Positions 1 through 11,422 of a stretch of DNA of 64,000 nt are shown piece after piece. Within the stretch, counting starts at the first letter, position 1, and each line of letters opens with the position of its first letter. The translations under genes and the position numbers were made by a program. Source of the DNA: Globisporangium splendens (Eukaryota > Oomycota > Peronosporomycetes > Pythiales > Pythiaceae); assembly GCA_006386115.1 (NCBI GenBank), contig VFIW01000062.1:62001-126000 (forward strand), read 5' to 3'. The notes under the pieces were generated by a model. It was not told the DNA's origin, did not search any database, and saw only the letters and a list, made by a program, of their open reading frames with translations.

Positions 1-1410
1 GTAGAAAGTGGTTGAGAAGTTGCGCTGTATGGTAATCAAACCCCCCCGTAAACTTGTCATCAATTCGTAATTGTTGCTATACAAAATGTTGTTGTGATTT
101 CTTTCCTGCAAGCCGGCTGGTTGGGGAGAAGATGGATCTGCCGTGGAGAGTTTGTAGACGCCGATCTCGAAAGATAGCTGGACTCGTTGCAAACTCAAGT
201 TGCTTCTGTGTGCTCTTTACCCTCGTAGTTTGGCGCAGCGAGCGCGTGAATGCGGATCTGGGCTCTAACCCACATCTCGCAGTCAGATTGATTCCGGCCA
301 GAGAGGAGATCAGCGCAGAGATACGCATCCTGACTACGCATTTGATACAAACAGGCTCAAGCTTTACAGACGCTTGGAGGAGGGCGACGAACGATTGACC
401 ACCAAAGACCTTGTCTTGTGGCGAGTGATTGTTCAAATAGACGACATTAATCGCGATACTGTATGCATGTGAATTGGCACACAGAGATCACCGCATCCAG
501 CGTGTCGCAGTACGAAGGAAGTATTAACCCCTCCAAGGCGGACGAAAATACCAGTTCAGGTGCCGAGGGGCTATCAGCAATACGATTTAGCGCGATCTGA
601 ATCTTGAATGCGAGAACGCCACGGCAGCGAGTGAACCACGTGCCTTTAGGGTTAGATGCAACAATCGCACCCGCCAAGAAAATGGCGCGTGCGTCCGTGC
701 GGTTGTGCACTGATGTTGCTCGCAGAAGTGATCCGTGCGACGAACGAGTCCCATCTATCGGATATCATAGGTGAGGGGCTACAGTTCAGTCAACAGTCAC
801 AGAAACCTTCGACACAACAATTGCATGACAGCTGTTTTGCAGGACGCTTATTCGTCTCCATCCGACCAGCGGCAGCAACCAAAGGACACTCGCTCCATGT
901 CGACCACCCGACTCGTTGGATGCTCAACGGAAAATCGATTTCTCTGTCAATAATACAAGCCGATTAATTAATACAGCACGCTTTAGAAATAGAATGCAAC
1001 GTTCGCTGCGCTCTCTCTGTCTCTCATGCCCTCTCTCTACTACTGACGCAGTTTCTAGGGCCGACGAGCACTGGAAGGCAGACACACGCAAAAATGCCCC
1101 AAGTGCCGTCATTTCGAGCTTTATCGATTTGCGCTGGTGAAGCCTCGCACTTCCCCATTGCGCCGATTCCGTCTGCGCGATCGAGCAACAACCAGAAGAC
1201 AAGCAGGATGGGGACTTGAAGCAGAGGAACTCACAGAAAAACCGGTGTACAAAAGGACCGCGCTTCATCGAGCTGAACCAGAACATTAAAGTTGAAGCAG
1301 ATAAAAAAGACATGTGAGCCAACAGGTTCATGGAAAAACTGCTTTCACAGGTTACAGCTACACCGGCTCCTAGTAGCATTGGTTGTAGAATGAAATACAT
1401 CCTAATCTCA
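1..1410. other. 5' flank with no recognised gene
   Basis: Only short, mutually overlapping open frames on both strands, without recognisable domains, splice structure or good start context. Composition is mixed. I see no RNA gene or repeat here. The stretch ends exactly where the duplicated pectate lyase unit begins. Confidence 0.6.
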
Positions 1411-1426
1411 GCTCATTCTGCAATTT
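1411..1426 (+). promoter_or_regulatory. Oomycete Inr+FPR core promoter of pectate lyase copy 1
   Basis: The 16 bases GCTCATTCTGCAATTT match the published oomycete start-site consensus GCTCATTYYNCAWTTT at every position. The motif lies 38 bases before the ATG at 1465, the normal distance for oomycete genes. It is also the first sequence of the 977-bp inverted repeat, so the duplicated unit carries its own core promoter. Confidence 0.85.
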
Positions 1427-1464
1427 GCCAGAAACCAATAACAAGATTCTTCAAAATCACCACC

Positions 1465-2259
1465 ATGGTCAAGTCGCTCTCCGTCGCTACCCTCGCCACT
1501 GCCATCGTCGCCCTCGCGCTCTCCTCATCCCAAGTCGACGCCGCCGCCATGCCCACAGGCGTATGGCCAGCCAGCAAGGGACTCGTCCAGCTCGTCGCGC
1601 CGCAAGTCGTCAAGGCCGGCACCACCTTTGACGGCGGCATGAAGACGTACGAGCTCAAGAACGTCAAGTGCCAGGGCCAGAAGGAGAGCAGCAAGAACAC
1701 CATGGTGTTCCTCGTCGAGCCAGGTGCCACGCTCAAGAACGTCATCATCGGCAAGAACCAGATGGAGGGAGTGCACTGCGAGAAGCACGGCTGCACCATC
1801 GAGAACGTGTGGTGGACCGACGTGTGCGAAGACGCTCTGTCGATCAAGGGCGGCTCGGCCTCGAGTGTGTCCAAGGTCATCGGCGGCGGCGCGCGGTACG
1901 CCGAAGACAAGGTCGTGCAGCACAACGGTCCGGGTGCCGTGTCCATCGACGGCTTCTACGTCGAAGACTTTGGCAAGCTCTACCGCTCGTGCGGGACGTG
2001 CGGCAACGTCAAGCGAAAGGTGACGGTGTCCAACGTGTACGCCGTGAACCCGAAGTCGAGCATCGTGACGGTGAACAAGAACTTTGGCGACGAGGCCAAG
2101 CTCACGAACGTCAAGGTCAAGTCGTCCAAGTCGAAGGTGAAGGTGTGTGCGTGGTCACAGGGTGTGGCGAAGGGCCAGGGCGAGCCAAAGGAGTTGGGCG
2201 ACGGTCCATCGGGCACCTTGTGCCAGTACTCGACGTCGAGCGTCAAGATCACCAAGTAG
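1465..2259 (+). CDS. Secreted family-3 pectate lyase, copy 1
   Basis: Intronless, 264 aa. It starts at an ATG in the strong context CACCATGG; the frame is open further upstream, but that part lies before the core promoter. Residues 1-26 form a signal peptide with a likely cut after VDA. The rest is one PL3 (pectate lyase C) domain. Residues 116-123 (WWTDVCED) match the calcium-binding block of PL3 enzymes (Asp119, Glu122, Asp123), and the conserved Lys149 and the KRK at 183-185 fit the catalytic and substrate-binding basic residues. Paired cysteines suit an extracellular protein. The enzyme should cleave de-esterified pectin by beta-elimination outside the cell, helping growth on or infection of plant tissue. 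It has an almost identical convergent partner at 3060-3854, from which it differs by G102R and E147D. The stop is TAG. Confidence 0.93.
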   Translation: MVKSLSVATLATAIVALALSSSQVDAAAMPTGVWPASKGLVQLVAPQVVKAGTTFDGGMKTYELKNVKCQGQKESSKNTMVFLVEPGATLKNVIIGKNQMEGVHCEKHGCTIENVWWTDVCEDALSIKGGSASSVSKVIGGGARYAEDKVVQHNGPGAVSIDGFYVEDFGKLYRSCGTCGNVKRKVTVSNVYAVNPKSSIVTVNKNFGDEAKLTNVKVKSSKSKVKVCAWSQGVAKGQGEPKELGDGPSGTLCQYSTSSVKITK

Positions 2260-2387
2260 TTTTGCTACTCTGTAGTCTGTTTTTGTTGCAATCTTTTCTA
2301 CTAGTATCCGTGTGTTGTTTCTCTTTAGAAGTTAAGGAAGCACATAAGAGCTTCGCTTTAATTGAAGCTTTTGAATTACATTGCAAT

Positions 2388-2931
2388 GTTGAAGGATTGT
2401 CATTTCTGGATCGCAGTAATTGCTGGATGTGTAAAAATACTCTTACTTGTCGTGGCAAAACAAGAAATCTATTGATCAAGGAATTCAAGATTTTTTACAG
2501 TCGATCAGCCTACCTATTGAAACAGGTCAATTGTAAAAGGTGGATCGAGGGCAAAGAGCTGTTGCGCTTGATCTCGGTGTTGGGCGAGGAGCCAGGTTGC
2601 AAGCAATTGAGCACGAGATACCTGAGGTGAAATGATCTTGTAACACACACTTCGCAGACACTTTGTAGGAAAACGTCCTGCGTCTTGTTTCTGATCTGTA
2701 CTTACAGTAGATGATAATGCGGATTATGTTGCTCCACCTACGTACTCCGCGGAATAAGACGTGGGAGGCACATTGTTCATCACTCTTCCTTACAGTCGTA
2801 CACCACGCTTGCTGCTCGATCAAGCAAAAAACTTTGATGACTGTCTTCTTGCCGGCAAATCTCACTCTCCACCGAAATTTCTCCACCGACATCGACTGGT
2901 GCGAGGAAAACTCATAAATTTGCCATCCACG
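2388..2931. other. Spacer between the inverted pectate lyase arms
   Basis: This unique 544-bp stretch separates the two arms and lies between two convergent 3' ends. It has no convincing gene; the open frames are short and start outside good contexts. It would form the loop if a read-through transcript of the arms folded back. Confidence 0.7.
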
Positions 2932-3059
2932 ATTGCAATGTAATTCAAAAGCTTCAATTAAAGCGAAGCTCTTATGTGCTTCCTTAACTTCTAAAGAGAA
3001 ACAACACACGGATACTAGTAGAAAAGATTGCAACAAAAACAGACTACAGAGTAGCAAAA

Positions 3060-3854
3060 CTACTTGGTGATCTTGACGCTCGACGTCGAGTACTGGCACA
3101 AGGTGCCCGATGGACCGTCGCCCAACTCCTTTGGCTCGCCCTGGCCCTTCGCCACACCCTGTGACCACGCACACACCTTCACCTTCGACTTGGACGACTT
3201 GACCTTGACGTTCGTGAGCTTGGCCTCGTCGCCAAAGTTCTTGTTCACCGTCACGATGCTCGACTTCGGGTTCACAGCGTACACGTTGGACACCGTCACC
3301 TTTCGCTTGACGTTGCCACACGTCCCGCACGAGCGGTAGAGCTTGCCAAAGTCTTCGACGTAGAAGCCGTCGATGGACACGGCACCCGGACCGTTGTGCT
3401 GCACGACCTTGTCGTCCGCGTACCGTGCGCCGCCGCCGATGACCTTGGACACACTCGAGGCCGAGCCGCCCTTGATCGACAGCGCGTCTTCGCACACGTC
3501 GGTCCACCACACGTTCTCGATGGTGCAGCCGTGCTTCTCGCAGTGCACTCTCTCCATCTGGTTCTTGCCGATGATGACGTTCTTGAGCGTGGCACCTGGC
3601 TCGACGAGGAACACCATGGTGTTCTTGCTGCTCTCCTTCTGGCCCTGGCACTTGACGTTCTTGAGCTCGTACGTCTTCATGCCGCCGTCAAAGGTGGTGC
3701 CGGCCTTGACGACTTGCGGCGCGACGAGCTGGACGAGTCCCTTGCTGGCTGGCCATACGCCTGTGGGCATGGCGGCGGCGTCGACTTGGGATGAGGAGAG
3801 CGCGAGGGCGACGATGGCAGTGGCGAGGGTAGCGACGGAGAGCGACTTGACCAT
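3060..3854 (-). CDS. Secreted family-3 pectate lyase, copy 2
   Basis: Intronless, 264 aa, same architecture as copy 1: signal peptide 1-26 and one PL3 domain. The calcium-binding WWTDVCED at 116-123, Lys149 and the 183-185 basic cluster are all kept, so it should be active. It carries Arg instead of Gly at 102 and Asp instead of Glu at 147. Other differences are silent, for example Thr, Asn and Ala third positions, and one change lies just before the ATG. It is transcribed toward copy 1, so the 3' ends of the two transcripts face each other. The stop is TAG. The role is the same as copy 1, pectin cleavage outside the cell; whether the two differ in timing cannot be judged because the core promoters are identical. 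Confidence 0.93.
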   Translation of the reverse strand: MVKSLSVATLATAIVALALSSSQVDAAAMPTGVWPASKGLVQLVAPQVVKAGTTFDGGMKTYELKNVKCQGQKESSKNTMVFLVEPGATLKNVIIGKNQMERVHCEKHGCTIENVWWTDVCEDALSIKGGSASSVSKVIGGGARYADDKVVQHNGPGAVSIDGFYVEDFGKLYRSCGTCGNVKRKVTVSNVYAVNPKSSIVTVNKNFGDEAKLTNVKVKSSKSKVKVCAWSQGVAKGQGEPKELGDGPSGTLCQYSTSSVKITK

Positions 3855-3892
3855 GATGGTGATTTTGAAGAATCTTGTTATTGGTTTCTGGC

Positions 3893-3908
3893 AAATTGCA
3901 GAATGAGC
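3893..3908 (-). promoter_or_regulatory. Oomycete Inr+FPR core promoter of pectate lyase copy 2
   Basis: On the minus strand this is the same 16-base full match to the oomycete core promoter as at 1411-1426. It lies 38 bases before the ATG at 3854 and marks the outer edge of the right arm. Upstream of it the two copies have different sequence, so distal control elements may differ. Confidence 0.85.
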
Positions 3909-6214
3909 GACTTGTTGAAGAGTGTGTTGCGCTTGACCTACTCCTCTGTTTCGCGTAGCGTTTACTGTTGGAAAGTTGTTGCTATCAGATTCACTGGGAT
4001 CCGCTCAGCGTCACAGTGATGACCCGGAGCTCCTCGTTTTAGTTGAAATGGAACACCTGGTGAGAAACAACTGCCGAGTGCATGTGTTCTTGAGTAACGC
4101 ATGCTTTTGCGCTTTTTCCACTCGCTTTGAAAACTGCGGGCGAATTGTGCTTTGCCTTCACATCTTATTTTATTCTTCTAAAAACGTGTTTTTGTCTCGG
4201 TTCGCGCAAACGATAAAATGACTAGAGAAGATGAATACATGTCCTGCAGTCCGAATACTCTGTAGTAGTGTGAGCATTCGCTAGTGTGAACTCATGTTCC
4301 GCATGAATAAAACGCGATGATTTTTTGCGCGCATGTCAGCGCTCGTCGCGTGAACAAATTGAGCGAGTGAAGATGCTGAGTTTGGTGGCACCCCGTATTT
4401 GTGTACGTTATGAAATTCAGTAAATGCTGATACCGATGGCAAGTAAACCCGATTCGCACGGTATCGTGGTCAGCTTCAATGAAACCGCTCAAAACGGTAT
4501 TCGAGACGAGCGCATGACAGTCGGGCACGCGAGTGTCGATGTGTGTCTACTCGAACATAAATGCAGCCAAGCACTGTTAATCGCGTCAAGGCGCCAATAC
4601 TGCAAAGCACGGTCGAAAGGAGGGGTCCACTTACCTTTCAGGATAGGGTGTATGCTCGTACTTTCTCTCGATACCATGTTGAACTGCACAATACTCGACT
4701 AATTTTAGTTGAGACTCTACCGAACCGTGGTTCCTCGAGACCAGCCGGTTTGGCAGGTTTGGCAGCGTATCTCTGCGACCTGACTACCGCGAGTGGACAA
4801 AGTAAGTCCAGCAAATGAGGACGCATCCCGATTTCTGCACAATCATCTGTTCTGAGTATAATCACGAGCTGGTACTGTACATAGAGGAGACGAGGGATTA
4901 CGTCTCGTCTGTCGTCGCTGATCGCGGCCAAGTGTCCTTTTCCCTGTTGCTTTGCAGACGCCAGATCCCAAATGATAAGGTGGACCCTTGGGCTGTGGTC
5001 GGTATCAAGGGCGATTGTTAATGGTCGACCGCGTGCAGTTGTGGGTGTCGCAGCGCTTCTCTGTTCGCCAGGAACAGACCAGTGCTAGCGTATCTGATCG
5101 ACGTGCACTATGTCACGTGCACAGTAGAACTATGCAGTACAGCATAGTGAGCAACAAAGCACCGAATAAATGAAATTAGGGTGCTGACAGATACGGGGGG
5201 CAGCCTAGTTTCCTGATCGAGCACTGAGAGACACGCTAAAAATTTTCCGCGCACCGTCCTGCTGACCATTCATTTCGGTGCTGGGCATCAACAATGAATG
5301 CAAGGATTCGCTAGTGCTAATAGTCTGTTCGCTCTGTCGGCTTTCACGCGAACAAAGCCTTGCACTATCCGTCACATCAACAATTCTGCAAGCGATTCTC
5401 CCTCAACTGGTCGAGGTGAGCAGTTGAGGTTGAATCACAGGCAGAATTGGTGCGAGGGTAAAGAAACTTTTTTGCGATTGTCAGAAGGATGGGCAGCCAA
5501 TTCAACGGAGCGCAATCTTCATTACTATTACAATCATTCTCCAATATTCCAAGTCAAGCACAAGCGGTCCAGTTCCAGCCTCAGCGGTCCAGTTTGGGCC
5601 GGCCCATCCCAGGGAGAGAATCCCTCCTTCTTGGAGGCCCTGGGGTGGTGAGGAATGGAATGCACGACCAATTTGAGCACGACTAGTGACCCGCTGTATG
5701 TGACCAATCGTCATGCAGCACAACGAACCGGCAACGTCGCTAACAAGCGACGCAGCACAAGACCCCCCGCTGTTTGCGGCCACCACACCGCGCAGCACAA
5801 GACCCCAGCTGTTGGCGGCCACCACACCGCGCAGCTCAAGACCCCCGTGACAAAGCCAACCGGCTATGCCGCACCAAGACCCCTCACAATGAAACCCACA
5901 AGTGAGGATGCGCCCACACGAAGAAAATAAATGACATAAAAACTAGAAAATCACGAAAACCCCGGACGCAAGTGTGAGAACGCTTGTGTTACGACAGGAT
6001 ATGATAGCTGAGAACCTACCAATTCTCTTCCCCGGGAAATCTTAAACTTTATGTTCAATAGATTTCTTATCATCTCATCTTCATTACTATTCAACACACT
6101 ACTAAACCACGAGAGTCGAAAGTCATTCTTTCTTACCAGCTGTCCTACTCAAATGAAAACGAGGAGCTTCCGTATCATCCCTGTGACGCTGAGCGACTCC
6201 AGTGACTGTCTTTA
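3909..6214. other. Intergenic region, no gene recognised
   Basis: About 2.3 kb between the pectate lyases and LINE copy A. Open frames are short and overlap on both strands. The only structured part is a small tandem repeat near 5.75-5.85 kb. Confidence 0.55.
5751..5846. repeat. Small imperfect tandem repeat, about 39-bp unit
   Basis: About 2.4 copies of a unit beginning CGCAGCACAAGACCCC and ending GCGGCCACCACAC, with small length differences between copies. There is no gene around it. It is probably a minisatellite. Confidence 0.7.
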
Positions 6215-6384
6215 TCATTATAAGGTATGTATATTTAGTCCTACGGTGACCTACAATATCCAGTCTCCTACCTATCTCATTACGAGGTGTTCATCTAGGC
6301 GTGTAATGTGTCTATAGCGGCGGATTCAAGAGATCCTTCTGAATGTACATAATTCCTTGACCAGGATGGCATGTTCTCTTGGTC

Positions 6385-7500
6385 CTATGTGAGGTCTGCC
6401 TTGTGTTTGTCCACTGACTTGGGTCTTCCGACATTTCGCATAAGCCACTGCCTGCCGTCGTTGTCAAGATCCTGGTGAGATTGTTGAAAGGCACGCTTGA
6501 GTTGGGAAGTGAACATGCGTTGAGGTTCTGGTGTCCCATGGCTAGGTTGGCGCTGAGTCCGCCATCTTTGTTGAAGGCCGGTAGTGATGGTACCATCCTC
6601 GGGTGTCCGATGCAATCCGGATTCGTCGACTTGTCTGGTATAAACGTGCCAATCGGTGCTGTCGAGGGGACCGATGCATTCGCTGTTGGAGATAATCAGT
6701 GCACTGTCTCCAATCACGTACAACGGTTCGAAGTGACTGCGTTGGGCTTCTCGGAGTCCGTGTATGAGACACCAGTACTCGGCAAAGTTGTTGGTCGTGT
6801 CCTTCCTGCTATACGCCATGCTCGCGGCCCAAATTAAACTGGCTGTGTGCGAGTCCTTGTGGACACGCACGATGATGGATCCAGTCCCTCCTGGTCCTGG
6901 ATTGCCGCGTGATCCACCATCGAAAAACAACAGGTATACGCCGCGAGTATCATTTGGAGTCAAGGGATGGCGTCGGTTTGGCTGAGAAAGCAGTCGACAT
7001 ATGCCTTGATAACTGCTGAAACCGGTTTACCGTCCTAGTCTCCGCTTGCGCTTCATCGTCTTGTGAGTTTCGCATTCCTCCTCTAATCTGGTCACATATC
7101 GCCATCTCAGCAGTCATTCGATTAGGAATCCGCATCCATGCGTCGCAGATGCGCACACCAAATGGCTTGTATGAGCGTCGCGCTCATATATCGCCACAGC
7201 ATGTGTGCGACGGAATAGAGATGGTCTTGGAGATGTTCATTGGAGAACTTGTGTCCGATAATGTGTCTCTTGATCGTGGTCCATGCATGCCTTGGAGTAT
7301 CTGGTAGATCCAGACTGAAGATCCAGATTGCGGGTCGTGACCAGGAGTGATTCCGATCTTCGCCCATAGCGCATAAAAGTAGTTCCACACGAGTCTGGCT
7401 TTCGGACACTCCCAGAGTAGATGTTGAACAGAAGATTGGACAACTTGGGAGCATTCGGGATTCGAGCAGGATAGATCAGCTTTCTCATAGTTCCACATGG
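6385..7500 (-). pseudogene. LINE copy A: RT tail and RNase H, frame-broken
   Basis: The 3' third of the copy A polyprotein is spread over several frames. The RNase H start (FDGGSRGNPGPGGTG) and the NNFAEYW and VIGDSALI blocks, three of the four acidic catalytic positions, are readable in 6385-6963. The last part, equivalent to NKMADSAANLAM in copies C and D, is shifted. The RT tail at 7184-7500, with a Cys-rich segment (SCSNPECSQ), lies in other frames. It cannot give a single product. Confidence 0.8.
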
Positions 7501-7600
7501 ATAGTCGGTTGGCTTTCAGCCGGAGAAGAGTCTGAGCCGTATAAGCAGTAATCCCTGGGATGTTGTGTAATTCGCTCCACTGGATTAATTGCAGTCCGGG

Positions 7601-10198
7601 TCACAGAGATCCTGCTGTATGGACAGCTTTGTTGACTGCTGCATCTCGAGTATCTTTGCCAATTTGTGTCCTCGTTGCTGCAACTTGTTGTCGATAGAAA
7701 GATCTGGTCGTATTGTATCGTCCGTTGCCACCCCATAGTTGCACGATTCTTGTGAAACGTGGATGTGCATGGAACGACACCTTCTGTCCGTTCAAGTCTC
7801 TTGTTGCCATGATGTCACAGTCCATTGCGGAGTGAACTGTATGCGTAGCTTTGACTAGGGTCGTGTCGACGTGGGTCCGAGTTGCTTCACTGGTGTGCAG
7901 ATGCCATTCGTGGTTATAACGACGTTGCCCGTTGTACAGCCGAAGCACATTTGTTTGCTGTGGTCGATACAGAAGCTGTGGGAAGTTGGATACCAACGTA
8001 GCACATAACCGCTCGAGCGCTCGAATAAACGGCCGGGAGAATCCGGAGATTCCACATGTTGGGATGAAGTTAAGCACTCCTGGTCTTATCCACTCCCATC
8101 GAAGTATGTCACCCAGTTGTGCTGTTCCAACTGATACTGATGTGTGAGCAAGCTTGTAAAGGGAGCCGTTGGAATCAAGAAGCCACCCATCTGCAGTCGA
8201 GGTCATGTATGGCAGCCATTCTGCACAGAATGTCCCCGCGTACTGTCTCTTCAGCGATGACAAATACCTGAAGCCGTCCACATTTGTAACTAGGTCGATC
8301 TGGAGCACATCGCCATCCCATTGAGTCTGCACAATTGTCGACTTGAAGTGCTCGTAACACCAACGTACATTATCACGTTCTCTGGGCTCATAGGGTCGAG
8401 AATGGAGCGACGCGCACAATGCTGCGCCAGTTGTCCACATGTTATCACGAAGCTGGGATGGCTGCCTTGGAATTGCATCGAGCGGCGTGATGTACGTCGA
8501 AGAAGCCCTTGTGTTGTGCAGCAAGATTTCCCCGATGACCTGATCGATGTGAGAGGTTGTGATTGCCCATTTGGAGACTGCTGTGGCGCTCATCGTCATC
8601 AACTCAGTTCTGATGTTGGGTACTGATAAGCCTCCATTCATTTTTTTGAGTTCAGCTTGTTCTTCCTTCATCCACGGTTTCGCAGGCTTACCATTCCTTG
8701 AGCCCCAGACAAATTGTTTCACTAGGTCGTGTAGCTGATTGACAATAGCCGTAGAGTGCCAGGAGTGCCTGGCCACGTAAAGCACTTTGGGTATGATGAC
8801 GGCACTGGCAATTGCTGCGCGTTGGGCGACAGAGTGAGTTTTGAGACGCGCAAGTCGAAGTCGGACACGTAAGGCTTGGATGCACTTGGACCAGCTACTT
8901 GCATTCGAAGGCGTTTGTCCGACTTGGATGCCGAGGTAGCGGCAATGTTCCTCACGTTGTAGCACATGAATGTCACTGACTGACTCTTCGGTGGAGCTGT
9001 ATTCCTTGTTCAGTGGTAATACTGCAGATTTGTGCCGATTGACTCGAAGCCCAGAAGCTGCTCCATATTTGTCCAGGATTGCAAACACGGCGTTAATATC
9101 CTTGGGATCGCTAAGATAAATGGTCGTGCCGTCTGCGTATCCTCCAAGTCTGACTTCAGTTGCGCATCCTGCTGCCTGGAGTTCAACGCCGCGTATTTCG
9201 TCACTCGCTTCGATTTTCCGATAAAGAACCTCTAACGCCAAGATGAAGAGAAGAGGGGCCAGTGGACATCCTTGACGAATTCCGGATGTTACGTTGTACT
9301 TTCTCGACAGGAAACCGTTGACAATGAACTTGTAAGTTGTTTGAGAGTGTAACACCTTCACTAAGTGTACGAACTTCAATGGGAACCCAAGATGCTGGAG
9401 CGCTTGTGCCAGAAAGCTGCGATCGAGTGAATCATAGGCTTTAGCAAAATCAAGGAGCAACGCGATCGCTCCGGACATGGCGGGGTCGCTCGTGGCCCGC
9501 TGTTGCGCAGCCAATAACACATCGATCGTAGTCGGGATTGCTCGCCCTGGAACGAAACCAGCTTGCATGTGATGGATAAGCCAAGGGAGCACAGTTCGTA
9601 ATCTGGTTACAAATATCCGTGTGAATATTTTGTAATCAGAGTTGAGGAGTGCGATTGGCCTGTAGTCCAGCGGCGACGCAGCAGAGACGGACTTTTTTAT
9701 GCAGTGAATAAGTGCTTCACTGAACGAACTTGGCAGAACGCATTCGGGTATCCACAAGTTGAAAAGTCGCTCGAATAGACCGGTAATCTCGTCACAGTGG
9801 TCTCTGTACCAGTCATTGCCGAGTTCGTCAGGACCGTGAGCTTTGCCTCTCTTGCATTTTTTCACAGCCTGTTTAATTTCACTCGAATTGATCGGTTTGA
9901 GCAGGAAGCCTAATCTGTCCGACGGAGGAATAGCTGTTCCTGGATCAAGGATTTGATCGATGTCAGTTTGCAGAGTGAGCGCCTGTTGCATGATTGATTT
10001 CCATCCTTCTCCCATGTCGTCAGCAAGTTCTCGTGAACGCATGGGTCCGTAAGTCGCTGTGCCACCGAGTGTGAAGATAGTGTTGTCAAGGAACTTGGTC
10101 GAGATACGCTTGTAGAAGGATTTGCTCGTTTTTCGTTCATGATGCATGTGCTCCCGAAAATGCGGTCCCGTTTCGAAGCCTGCCACTTCGATTTGCAT
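7601..10198 (-). pseudogene. LINE copy A reverse transcriptase, inactive (YADG)
   Basis: A long open stretch carrying the RT domain of copy A. Palm motifs visible in order are the DYRPIALLNSDYKIF block, FVPGRAI, motif A LLLDFAKAYDSLDR, motif B SGIRQGCPLAPLLF, and motif C reading YADG where YADD is required (codon GGC at 9128-9130). Loss of the second Asp should abolish polymerase activity. The open stretch has no proper ATG at its 5' end because it is normally continuous with the endonuclease at 9910-11399; a one-base loss near 10160 separates them. The 3' end runs into frameshifts before the RNase H. Confidence 0.85.
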
Positions 10199-11399
10199 TC
10201 TGCAATGGCACGACGAATACTCGTGGCGGTGGTAAGAAACTCTTGCGACAACTCCACGTTATGGTCACCCACCGCTCCACCAGAGTGACCGAGCATCTGC
10301 GCTTCTGATTCTGAGAGGCGTCGTTGCAACCTCTGGATTTTCTTCTTGTATCCTTGATTCAATCTGGCGATGTACAATTTTTTAGCTTCAAGGTACCCGA
10401 TCCCGAGCGCGATCTTGGCTTCATCCCACCAATTTGCTGTGGCCAGAGCATAATCACGAGGCGAAGAGTAACGTCCACGTAATTCATCAAGTTGATCATG
10501 AGCTTTTTCGAAGAAATCTTTTCCAATAATCGCCGCATGCGCCGCTGCATTCTTCGGAAGTGGATAGACAACTCGAGGCTTCTTGCTTTGGATCACCTTG
10601 TCAGGAGCAGCTACCCGGATCGTGACTCCATTGTGATCGGAGAATGGACCAGCTACGCTTTGGTAGACGCTGTGAACCCAGTCGAGATGGTCATTGCTGC
10701 AGTACCATCGGTCGAGCCTACTGCTGGCACTGCCGCCTGAAGGCAGTGTATAGTAGTAGGTGTGATGCTGTCGATGGAATGCTTTGATGTCTCGTGTGTC
10801 CGTGGCGCGAAGAGCATCATCCTCAAGGGTGTCAACAAGATTCAATTTCTGGAGCAGTTTCTTCAATTCCCTGGAATCGTGCACTTTGTTGTGGTTGTTG
10901 TGAGACCTGTCTGCCATCTGGTTGAGAGTGCAATTGAAGTCTCCACCGCACAGAATGGGTCCATCATGTGACGAGAGGAGACCTGATAGTGCTCTGTAGA
11001 AAGCTCCCCTTGCAAATACGGTAGAAGGAGCGTAGATGTTGAGAAGTAACACCGTTTCACCACGCAACGTCACCATAGCTGCCATCCAGTGCGCATTCCA
11101 CTGATCCTGCTTATATGGAGCCAGTGTAGGTATGCACGAATAGGGATTCAACAAGATCGCCACTCCTCCTTTGCGCTCGGTGGAAGCTGACCAGAGAGAG
11201 AGAGTCTGGGATCCGACTCTTCTGATGGTTCCTGGAAACCCCAACTTCGACGAAATCTGGATTGCATTGATGCCACTTCGGTCTCCAGGACGTGCGTTTC
11301 TTGGAGAAAGACAATGTCCAATGATTCTGAGTCATCAGTCTGTCGAAAATGTGAAAACCACGCGTTCAGATTGGCGTCGGATTTGGAGAACCCCATCAC
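9910..11399 (-). pseudogene. LINE copy A apurinic-type endonuclease
   Basis: N-terminal part of ORF2. The exonuclease-endonuclease-phosphatase fold is recognised from LDIVFLQETHV, LLLNIYAPS, GGDFNCTL, SRLDRWYCS and the C-terminal FSDHN, the usual catalytic positions of LINE endonucleases that nick target DNA. The first 50 or so residues (11235-11399) lie in a different frame from the rest, so there is a frameshift at about 11235. The 3' end overlaps the RT frame because of the lesion near 10160. Copies B, C and D lack this domain through 5' truncation, so this is the only endonuclease sequence of the family in the window. Confidence 0.8.
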
Positions 11400-11422
11400 A
11401 TTCTGTGTGTGGAATCCAACAG

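Larger units (their letters stand above)
1411..2387 (+). repeat. Left arm of a 977-bp inverted repeat containing a pectate lyase gene
   Basis: This segment is the reverse complement of 2932-3908 over its whole length, with about eight substitutions and no indel by eye. It runs from the first base of the core promoter, through the whole coding sequence, to 128 bases past the stop codon. The outer flanks and the 544-bp spacer are unrelated to each other. Confidence 0.9.
2932..3908 (-). repeat. Right arm of the 977-bp inverted repeat
   Basis: Reverse complement of 1411-2387 and the same length. It contains pectate lyase copy 2 with its own core promoter and 3' region. Roughly 99% identity, with most differences synonymous, points to a recent duplication or ongoing gene conversion. 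Confidence 0.9.

Noticed and set aside
1413..3906. Long open frames antisense and out of frame over both pectate lyases (up to 374 codons)
   Set aside because: GC-rich coding produces open shadows. Their peptides are Arg/His-rich or compositionally odd, and they follow the codon pattern of the real genes. Only the PL3 frame has a signal peptide and family motifs.
5298..5930. Overlapping small frames around the tandem repeat
   Set aside because: Repeat-derived or random; they change frame without splice sites and have no homology I recognise.
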